From assembly GCA_946885605.1 (NCBI GenBank), contig CAMPGR010000137.1:1-9714 (forward strand): 9,714 nt of DNA. Reading direction: 5' to 3'. The notes beneath the pieces were generated by a model that ran no database searches, had not been told where the DNA came from, and saw only the letters and a list, made by a program, of their open reading frames with translations. Shown piece by piece: positions 1-5,710 of the stretch. The position numbers and the translations under genes were made by a program. Source of the stretch: an uncultured Pseudomonadota bacterium. Its GTDB lineage: Bacteria > Pseudomonadota > Gammaproteobacteria > Burkholderiales > SG8-41. How positions within the stretch are numbered: position 1 is the stretch's first letter; the number at the start of each line of letters is the position of its first letter.

Positions 1-408
1 AATCCCAAGTTCGTCGCGCTCGGCGAGCGGCTGGAAAAAATCAAGGAGCGCCACGAACAGGGCCTGCTCACCAGCGTTCAGTTCCTCAAGGAAATCCTGG
101 ACCTCGCGAAGGATGTCGTCGAAGCAGAGAAGCAGACCGACCCGGTGGAAGAGCAGGACCGGGCGAAGGAAGCACTGACCGAGCTTTTCCGGGAAGCGAA
201 GAACAAGAACACGCACATCATCGTCGAGCGCATCGTGGAGGACATCGACGACATCGTGAAGAAGGTGCGCTTCGACGGCTGGCAGGCGACGACCCAGGGC
301 GAGCGGCTCGTGCAGAAAGAGTTACGCCGCACGCTCCTCAAGTACAAGCTGCACACCGATCAGGAGCTGTTCGACAAGGCGTACGAGTACATCCGGCAGT
401 ACTACTGA
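1..408 (+). CDS. hsdR: Type I restriction endonuclease subunit R, C-terminal end (partial)
   Basis: The reading frame is open from base 1 and stops at TGA 406-408, giving the last 135 residues of a protein that begins outside the window. The charged, helical sequence resembles the C-terminal helical domain of HsdR proteins, with landmarks LGERLEKIKERHEQGLLTS, FLKEILDLAKDVVEAE, IIVERIVEDIDDIV and the end LYKY-like helix finishing in YIRQYY. HsdR is the ATP-dependent motor and nuclease subunit of the HsdRMS complex. In the family this C-terminal domain contacts the methyltransferase core, while nuclease and helicase motifs lie upstream and are not visible here. The hsdM and hsdS genes would be expected to the left. 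The natural TGA and conserved tail suggest the gene is complete at this end. Recognition is by remembered family sequence, not by a search. Confidence 0.85.
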   Translation, partial: NPKFVALGERLEKIKERHEQGLLTSVQFLKEILDLAKDVVEAEKQTDPVEEQDRAKEALTELFREAKNKNTHIIVERIVEDIDDIVKKVRFDGWQATTQGERLVQKELRRTLLKYKLHTDQELFDKAYEYIRQYY

Positions 409-429
409 CTGACGTTCACCCCACCCGGA

Positions 430-455
430 CCCTCCATCCTCGTTGAGGGGGAGGG
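430..455. terminator. Possible hairpin between convergent hsdR and CMD genes
   Basis: A C-rich arm (430-441) can pair with a G-rich arm (445-455) around a GTT loop. The inner stem is CCTC/GAGG, and the outer stem is CCTCCC/GGGAGGG-like with a bulge and a mismatch. It lies in the 58-base gap between the stop of hsdR and the stop of the opposite-strand CMD gene, where a shared terminator is expected. A short T-containing stretch (461-465) follows on the + strand, but there is no clean T-run. It may be only a G/C-rich spacer. Confidence 0.3.
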
Positions 456-466
456 AAGATTCTTTG

Positions 467-901
467 TCAGAGGAGCTTCGAGCGATAGCGTTTGCCGAGC
501 TTCTTCATCTTTTTCTGCTCTTCCATGATTTCGGTGAACTGACGTACCGCGTTGGACAGCGTCGGCCACCCGGCGTAATGGCCGACCTGTATCATCACTT
601 CGCAAATCTCCTCTTTGGTGATGCCGAGATGCATGGCGCTGAGGTAATGAGAGTGGTTGCCGGAGGGTCGTGCAAGCGCGATGTTGGCGGCCAGAGTGAC
701 AAGCTGCCGGTCGCGAAGGCTCAAGCCCGGACGCCCCCAGACATCGCCGAAGAGATGGCCGACGGACATCTCGTACATGTCGGGATAGAGCGCTTTCTGG
801 TTCATCATGAGGTTCTCGCGGCCCATCTTGCGCAGCACGTCCATGCCGCGCTCGAAGCGCTCGTTGTAGTCGCGTTTGGACCGGGCTTTTGCTTTATTCA
901 T
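467..901 (-). CDS. Carboxymuconolactone decarboxylase (CMD) family protein
   Basis: This 144-residue protein is the usual length for a single-domain CMD/AhpD-fold protein. The family signature is clear: LFGDVWGRPGLSLRDRQLVT at residues 50-69, then an Ala-rich helix and NHSHYLSAMHLGITKEEICE at about 82-101, then QVGHYAGWPTLSNAV at 105-119. Family members include 4-carboxymuconolactone decarboxylase of the protocatechuate branch of the beta-ketoadipate pathway and AhpD peroxidases. The CxxC pair of AhpD is absent; the only cysteine is Cys100. A thiol-peroxidase role is therefore unlikely, and His83/His85 fit the conserved His of decarboxylase-like members. No catechol or protocatechuate genes are nearby, so the substrate is unknown. 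The basic tail (KKMKKLGKRYRSK) is unusual in a CMD domain. Start at 899-901; only a weak ribosome site is visible. The gene is divergent from the Bug gene at 1015 across 113 bases, in which I see no convincing promoter for either gene. Confidence 0.85.
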   Translation of the reverse strand: MNKAKARSKRDYNERFERGMDVLRKMGRENLMMNQKALYPDMYEMSVGHLFGDVWGRPGLSLRDRQLVTLAANIALARPSGNHSHYLSAMHLGITKEEICEVMIQVGHYAGWPTLSNAVRQFTEIMEEQKKMKKLGKRYRSKLL

Positions 902-1014
902 AAGTGGCGTCTCAGTTGGATGAAGGGATAAATACGTTCTGCTGGCGCTGCTTTTGTGTGATCATGTCAGCGGCGTAAATGCACGGCAAGGCGTGAGCCG
1001 CCGGAGGAGGATAC

Positions 1015-2001
1015 ATGAATGCACGGATGCAACCCACGTTCGCATTGTGGATTGCCATAGCAGCGTCCATCCCAACGCTTTCCACCGCGGCCCCAACCGA
1101 GTATCCAACAAAGCCGATTCGGCTCGTCGTGCCCAGCGCTCCGGGGGGCGGCACCGATATCATCGCGCGGCTCATTGCGCAGGGCCTGAGCGATGCCTGG
1201 AGGCAGACAGTGGTCGTCGACAATCGGGGAGGGGCGGGTGGCGTTGCGGGCGTCACGATCGTGGCAAAGCAATCGGCAGCGGACGGCTACACGATGCTCC
1301 TGGGCAGCGTCGGACACCTTTCCTTCCTGCCCGCCGTGCGCACCAACCTTGGCTACGACCCGCAGAAGGATCTCACCCCCATCTCCCTTGCAGCGGTTCA
1401 GCCGTTTCTCGTCGCCGCCTCGCTGTCATTGCCCGCAAGCTCGATCAAGGAATTGATCACGCAGGCGAAAAGCCGACCAGGGACGATACGCTATGGGTCC
1501 GGGGGCAGCGGGTCGGCGTCGCATCTCGGCATTGAGCTTCTGCAGCTCACGGCGGGCATCTCGATGCTGCACGTGCCCTACAAGGGCAGCAACCCGGCGA
1601 TCACCGCGCTCATGGGGGGTGAAATCCAGATCGCCTTGGCCGGCCTCGCGACAGTGCTGCCGCACGCGAAAGCGGGAAGGCTGAAGGCACTGGCGGTGAC
1701 CGGTGCCAAGCGCGCCCGCATCGCACCGGAGGTGCCAACGGTCGCCGAGGCCGGCGTGCCCGGCTATGAGTTCGACGTCTGGTACGGGCTCGTATTCCCC
1801 GGCGGCACGCCACGCCCCATCGTGCAGAAGACGAACGCCGAAGTCGTGAAGCTGCTGCAGCATCCGGAGGTCAGCAGCCGCTTTGCGACCGCCGGTGTGG
1901 AGCCGCAGACCACGACCCCGGAAGGCTTCCGTGATCTCATGGCCCGTGAGGCTGCGACGTGGCGCAAGGTGGTGAAGGACGCCAACGTGCGCGTCGAATG
2001 A
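1015..2001 (+). CDS. Bug/TctC-family periplasmic solute-binding receptor
   Basis: This 328-residue protein has a start decided by a strong Shine-Dalgarno site, GGAGGAGG at 1003-1010, four bases before ATG. Residues 1-26 form a Sec signal peptide with a hydrophobic core FALWIAIAASI and a cleavage site near STAA, so the mature protein is periplasmic. Bug/TctC hallmarks follow: YPTKPIRLVVPSAPGGGTD at about residues 30-48, LGYDPQKDLTPI, the ligand-loop region YGSGGSGSASHLG, HVPYKGSNPAITALMGGEIQ, and HAKAGRLKALAVTG. The family binds carboxylates such as citrate, aromatic acids or nicotinate for tripartite tricarboxylate transporters. No TctA or TctB gene is present here, so this is an orphan receptor that would depend on a distant transporter or act as a sensor. 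The next gene on the strand is a CocE-like hydrolase 171 bases downstream, perhaps co-transcribed. Confidence 0.93.
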   Translation: MNARMQPTFALWIAIAASIPTLSTAAPTEYPTKPIRLVVPSAPGGGTDIIARLIAQGLSDAWRQTVVVDNRGGAGGVAGVTIVAKQSAADGYTMLLGSVGHLSFLPAVRTNLGYDPQKDLTPISLAAVQPFLVAASLSLPASSIKELITQAKSRPGTIRYGSGGSGSASHLGIELLQLTAGISMLHVPYKGSNPAITALMGGEIQIALAGLATVLPHAKAGRLKALAVTGAKRARIAPEVPTVAEAGVPGYEFDVWYGLVFPGGTPRPIVQKTNAEVVKLLQHPEVSSRFATAGVEPQTTTPEGFRDLMAREAATWRKVVKDANVRVE

Positions 2002-2033
2002 CCACGTACGACATGATATGGCGCCGTGTAAAT

Positions 2034-2060
2034 GTGCGCCGGCTCTGGACAGTGCGCCGG
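2034..2060. repeat. Direct repeat of GTGCGCCGG, 18-base period
   Basis: The 9-mer GTGCGCCGG occurs at 2034-2042 and exactly again at 2052-2060, in the gap between the Bug gene and the first CocE-like gene. The 18-base period is not a whole number of helical turns. It could be a paired regulator site or chance in GC-rich DNA. Confidence 0.35.
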
Positions 2061-2080
2061 ACCGCAACGTAAAGTCCGGC
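2056..2080 (+). terminator. Inverted repeat downstream of the first Bug gene
   Basis: GCCGGAC at 2056-2062 and GTCCGGC at 2074-2080 form a perfect 7-base inverted repeat with an 11-base loop, 55 bases after the Bug stop codon. A TT follows, but there is no real T-run, so it would be a weak intrinsic terminator at best. It may instead be a 3' mRNA stabilising hairpin or an operator. Confidence 0.35.
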
Positions 2081-2120
2081 TTCCAGATTCGTAACCGCTG
2101 AGTTCACCTAGATCAATCAG

Positions 2121-2144
2121 ACAGGGACGCGTCACGCGTCCTGT
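2121..2144. promoter_or_regulatory. Near-perfect palindrome upstream of the first CocE-like gene
   Basis: GGACGCG at 2125-2131 and CGCGTCC at 2135-2141 are perfect inverted arms around a TCA spacer. They are extended by ACA (2121-2123) and TGT (2142-2144) with one bulged G. The element ends 28 bases before the ATG at 2173 and about 17 bases before the ribosome site. No T-run follows, which argues against an intrinsic terminator. It fits a regulator operator or a 5' leader hairpin. No convincing -35/-10 pair is seen around it. Confidence 0.4.
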
Positions 2145-2172
2145 AATGCCGCCTTCCTGGAGAGGAGAATCG

Positions 2173-3876
2173 ATGAGTGCCGATACCCAGCGCGTATCGC
2201 AGCCGCGCGACCATAAATTGATTGTCGAAAAGGACGTGAAGATCCCGATGCGCGACGGCACGATCCTCTACGCCGACGTGTTCCGTCCCGACACCGCGAC
2301 GAAAGTGCCGGTCATCCTCAACGTGAGCGTCTATCAGAAGGACAAGCTGTGGGTGCCGCCGGCCGACCTCGAAGAGAAGGCCAACCCCTACATGAACTGG
2401 GAGACGGTCAACCCGCTGTGGTGGTGCCCGCGCGAATATGCGTGCGTGCGGGTCGACTCGCGCGGCTCCGGCAAGTCGCCGGGGAGATCGGAGCCGAGCT
2501 CGCACCAGGAAGCGGTAGACACTTACGACGCGATCGAGTGGATCGCCAGACAGCCGTGGTGCTCGGGGAACGTCGGCATGCTGGGCATCTCGTATCACGC
2601 CGCATCACAATGGCGCGCCGCGAATCTCCAGCCGCCTTCGCTAAAGGCGATCATGCCGTGGGAGGGGCGCGCAGACCAGTATCGCGACCAGGCCTATCAC
2701 GGCGGCATCTTCGCGCTGGGCTTCATCGGCAACTGGTGGTTGACTCACACCGCACACCAGCTTCTCGGCCGGCCGCGCAGCTACAACCCCGACGCCTTCC
2801 ACAACGACATGATGTGGAACTACATGAGGAACGACCTCGACTCCGAGTACTGGCGCGCCTGCAGCGCGCAATGGGACAAGATCAAGGTTCCCGTCTACAG
2901 CGTGGGCAACTGGGGCGGCTTTTCGATGCATCTACGCGGCAACACCGAAGGCTTCATGTGCGCCGCCTCGAAGCACAAGAAGCTGCGAATCCACACCGGA
3001 ACGCACTTCCATCCGTTCCACTCGGAGGAGGGGCGGATGGACCAGTTGCGCTGGTTCGATCGCTGGCTGAAGGGCATCGATACCGGCATCACGGACGAGC
3101 CGCCGGTCAAGCTCGAGATCCGCACCGGCGGCAGCACCGGGCCTTATGCGTTCCGTTTCGAAAACGAATGGCCGCTCGCGCGCACGCAGTGGACGAAGAT
3201 GTATCTCCACGTCGAGCGCGAACCGTCGTCCGATCCCGATACGGTGGAAGGGCGGCTTGCGCCGTCTCTTCCGGAGAAGGAAAGAAAGCTCGCCTATTCG
3301 GCCACCGGCATGACGCGAGCGGGCGTCGCATCCGGTTCATCGCTCGCCACTTCGCACGGCACGCTCAATCGCACCGGCGTCTCGTTCGAAACGCCGCCGC
3401 TGGAGAAAGACACCGAGGTGACGGGGCCGATCGTGCTCAACCTTTGGGTGTCGAGCACCTCCGAAGACATGGACATCTTCGCGACGCTGCGCAACATCGG
3501 GCCGGATGGCAAGGACGTCTGCGAAGTGGGCCAGCACGGGCAGCCGATTCCCTGCGTGACCAAAGGCTGGCTCCGCGCCTCGCACCGCAAGCTCGACCCT
3601 GCGCGCTCGCTGCCCTACCGCCCCTATCACGCGCATAACGAACGCTGGTGGATGAAGCCCAACGAGCCGGTCGAATGCCAGGTCGAGATCTGGCCGACGA
3701 GCATGGTCTTCGCGAAGGGGCATCGTATCCGCATCGATATCCAGCCGCGCGACGGCGTGGGGAGCGCGCCCTACACGCACTATCACGCCGACTACAACGC
3801 CGGCGCGGAAAACACGATCTACTCGGGCGGCCAGTACCACTCCTGGCTGATGCTGCCGATCATTCCCGCGAAGTAG
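2173..3876 (+). CDS. CocE/NonD-family serine hydrolase (paralogue 1)
   Basis: This is a 567-residue cytoplasmic protein with no signal peptide. The ATG at 2173 is preferred because GAGGAG at 2162-2167 sits five bases upstream. An in-frame ATG at 2146 would add nine residues but has no ribosome site. The alpha/beta-hydrolase part (about residues 15-290) opens with VKIPMRDGTILYADVFRPD, then carries VRVDSRGSGKSPG and the nucleophile elbow GMLGISYHAASQW, with Ser140 as nucleophile. The likely catalytic His is His278 in GTHFHPF. The C-terminal part (about 330-565) is the beta-sandwich of the X-Pro dipeptidyl-peptidase C-terminal family, with EVTGPIVLNLWVSS, GWLRASHRKLDP and EIWPTSMVF. The family includes cocaine esterase, X-Pro peptidases, cephalosporin-acid esterases and NonD, which hydrolyse esters or amides. 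Where CocE has Trp-Tyr-Asp, this protein has Asn246-Trp247-Gly-Gly, so the acid of the triad is missing at the usual place. It is followed by a paralogue and may share its operon. Confidence 0.9.
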   Translation: MSADTQRVSQPRDHKLIVEKDVKIPMRDGTILYADVFRPDTATKVPVILNVSVYQKDKLWVPPADLEEKANPYMNWETVNPLWWCPREYACVRVDSRGSGKSPGRSEPSSHQEAVDTYDAIEWIARQPWCSGNVGMLGISYHAASQWRAANLQPPSLKAIMPWEGRADQYRDQAYHGGIFALGFIGNWWLTHTAHQLLGRPRSYNPDAFHNDMMWNYMRNDLDSEYWRACSAQWDKIKVPVYSVGNWGGFSMHLRGNTEGFMCAASKHKKLRIHTGTHFHPFHSEEGRMDQLRWFDRWLKGIDTGITDEPPVKLEIRTGGSTGPYAFRFENEWPLARTQWTKMYLHVEREPSSDPDTVEGRLAPSLPEKERKLAYSATGMTRAGVASGSSLATSHGTLNRTGVSFETPPLEKDTEVTGPIVLNLWVSSTSEDMDIFATLRNIGPDGKDVCEVGQHGQPIPCVTKGWLRASHRKLDPARSLPYRPYHAHNERWWMKPNEPVECQVEIWPTSMVFAKGHRIRIDIQPRDGVGSAPYTHYHADYNAGAENTIYSGGQYHSWLMLPIIPAK

Positions 3877-3877
3877 T

Positions 3878-3906
3878 GCTAAAACGGAGGTTGACGCCGG
3901 TTTAGC
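3878..3906 (+). other. Intercistronic stem-loop between the two CocE-like genes
   Basis: GCTAAAACGG at 3878-3887 pairs with CCGGTTTAGC at 3897-3906, giving nine of ten base pairs (one A/G mismatch) around a 9-base loop. It starts two bases after the TAG of the first hydrolase gene. There is no T-run after it (TGCGCGCG follows), so complete termination is unlikely. A 3'-end stabiliser or a partial attenuator that sets unequal expression of the two paralogues is more plausible. Confidence 0.45.
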
Positions 3907-3964
3907 TGCGCGCGTTCGAGCGGACAAGGGGAGCCGTTCAATGCGCGAAGTCCAAGGAGAGAAG

Positions 3965-5707
3965 ATGGGTGAATACGTAAGCGAAATCCGCGATGGTATG
4001 CGCATCGATTGGGATGTGCCGATCACCATGGACGACGGGCTCGTGCTGCGCGCCGACGTTTTCCGTCCCGTGGCCGAAGGGCGCTATCCCGCGCTCGTGA
4101 GTTACGGTCCCTACGGCAAGGGCCTCGCGTTCCAGGAAGGCTACAAGACCGCCTGGGAGATCATGGCGCGCGATTATCCCGACGCGGTCGCGGGAAGCAG
4201 CAATAAGTACCAGAACTGGGAAGTCGTCGATCCCGAGAAGTGGGTGCCGGACGGTTACGTGTGCGTGCGAGTGGATTCGCGTGGGGCGGGCCGCTCGCCC
4301 GGCTATCTCGACCACAACAACGCGCGCGAGAACCGCGACTTCTACAACTGCATCGAATGGGCGGCCGCGCAACCCTGGTGCAGCGGCAAAGTGGGCTTGA
4401 ACGGCATCTCGTATTACGCGAGCAGCCAGTGGCGCGCCGCCGCGCTGCAGCCGCCGCACCTCGCGGCGATCTGCGTCTGGGAAGGCTGGTCGGACTACTA
4501 TCGCGAGTCGGTGCGGCATGGCGGCATCGCATGCACGTTCCGCAAGAACTGGCAGGAGATGCAGGTGAAGACCGTGCAGCACGGTCGTGGCGAGCGCGGA
4601 CCGCGAAGCGCCGTGACCGGTGAGCTCGTGTGCGGACCGGAGACGCTGCCGGAAGAGGAGCTCGCGCGTAACCGCTCCGACATGTGGGAAGGCGTGCTCA
4701 AACATCCGTTGATCGATGACTACTACCGCGAGCGTACCGCGGATCTTTCCAAAGTGACGGTGCCGCTCCTCTCTGCTGCGAACTGGGGCGGGCAGGGCCT
4801 GCATCCGCGCGGCAATTTCGAAGGCTTCATGCGCGCGGCATCGAGAGAGAAGTGGCTCGAAGTGCACGGCGGCTCGCACTGGGCGCCGTTCTATACCGAT
4901 TACGGGGTCAAACTCCAGAAGCGGTTCTTCGACTACTTTCTCAAAGGCATTGACAACGGCTGGGACAAGCAGCCGCGCGTGCTGCTGCAGGTGCGACATC
5001 CCGGCGAGAAGTTCGTCGAGCGCTACGAGAACGAATGGCCGCTCGCCCGCACGCAGTGGACGAAGTTCTATCTCGACGTGAAGGACAAGAAGCTCGCGAC
5101 CTCACCCATGAGCGCGGCTGCCACGCTCACCTACGACATGATGGGTAATGGCGTCACCTTCTGGCTGCCGACAGTCGACAAGGAAACGGAGATCACCGGC
5201 CCGTCGGCGCTCAAGCTCTTTGTTTCATCGTCCACGTCCGACGCCGATTTCTTCGTCGTGTTGCGCGTGTACGATCCGCACGGCCAGGAAGTGCTGTTCC
5301 AGGGGGCGCTCGATCCCAAGACGCCGGTGGGTCAGGGGTGGCTGCGCGCCTCGCACCGCAAGCTCGATCCGAAGCTCGCGCTGCCCTATCGGCCGTACCA
5401 CACCCACGACGAGAAGCAGCCGCTCGAGCCGGGCGAGATCTACGAGTTGGATATCGAGATCTGGCCGACCTGCATCGTGGTGCCGCGGGGATATCGGGTT
5501 GCACTGACCATCCGCGGCAAGGACTACGAGCACGACGGCGCGCCGGCGACGCTCTCCAACATGAAGAACCCGATGCGCGGGTGCGGGCCGTTCGTGCACG
5601 ACGATCCGACGGATCGTCCCCCGGAGATTTTTGGCGGCAAGGTGACGCTGCACGCGGGACCGGAGTATCGGGCGCAGGTGCTGCTGCCCGTCATTTCACC
5701 GCGATAA
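3965..5707 (+). CDS. CocE/NonD-family serine hydrolase (paralogue 2)
   Basis: This protein has 580 residues from ATG 3965, where AAGGAGA at 3954-3960 gives a good ribosome site. A second in-frame ATG at 3941 would add eight residues and also has a GGAG site seven bases upstream, so the start is open. Architecture matches its neighbour: IRDGMRIDWDVPITMDDG near the N-terminus, VRVDSRGAGRSPGY, nucleophile elbow VGLNGISYYASSQW with Ser149, likely catalytic His305 in GGSHWAPFY, the FDYFLKGIDNGW helix, then the C-terminal jelly-roll domain from about residue 350. Ester or amide hydrolysis in the cytoplasm is expected; the substrate is unknown. The usual Asp position again reads Asn273-Trp274-Gly-Gly. 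It carries an insertion relative to paralogue 1 around residues 195-245 (YRESVRHGGIACTFRKNWQ onwards), between the nucleophile and the NWGG motif. The segment ENEWPLARTQWTK is identical in both, almost codon for codon, indicating common descent. The gene ends three bases from the stop of the opposite-strand gene. Confidence 0.9.
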   Translation: MGEYVSEIRDGMRIDWDVPITMDDGLVLRADVFRPVAEGRYPALVSYGPYGKGLAFQEGYKTAWEIMARDYPDAVAGSSNKYQNWEVVDPEKWVPDGYVCVRVDSRGAGRSPGYLDHNNARENRDFYNCIEWAAAQPWCSGKVGLNGISYYASSQWRAAALQPPHLAAICVWEGWSDYYRESVRHGGIACTFRKNWQEMQVKTVQHGRGERGPRSAVTGELVCGPETLPEEELARNRSDMWEGVLKHPLIDDYYRERTADLSKVTVPLLSAANWGGQGLHPRGNFEGFMRAASREKWLEVHGGSHWAPFYTDYGVKLQKRFFDYFLKGIDNGWDKQPRVLLQVRHPGEKFVERYENEWPLARTQWTKFYLDVKDKKLATSPMSAAATLTYDMMGNGVTFWLPTVDKETEITGPSALKLFVSSSTSDADFFVVLRVYDPHGQEVLFQGALDPKTPVGQGWLRASHRKLDPKLALPYRPYHTHDEKQPLEPGEIYELDIEIWPTCIVVPRGYRVALTIRGKDYEHDGAPATLSNMKNPMRGCGPFVHDDPTDRPPEIFGGKVTLHAGPEYRAQVLLPVISPR

Positions 5708-5710
5708 CAC

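Noticed and set aside
916..981. Possible promoter for the first Bug gene (TTGGAT or TTGTGT with TAAATG)
   Set aside because: No -35/-10 pair matches the consensus well at proper spacing, so it is not reported as a feature.
979..996. Five-codon upstream frame (ATG to TGA) before the first Bug gene, in the same frame and sharing AATGCACGG with the true start
   Set aside because: There is no ribosome site before 979, and the 9-base match is plausibly chance. The strong GGAGGAGG supports 1015.
3938..4999. 353-codon minus-strand open frame
   Set aside because: It is antisense to the second CocE-like hydrolase, whose motifs are unmistakable; this is a GC-rich codon-bias shadow.
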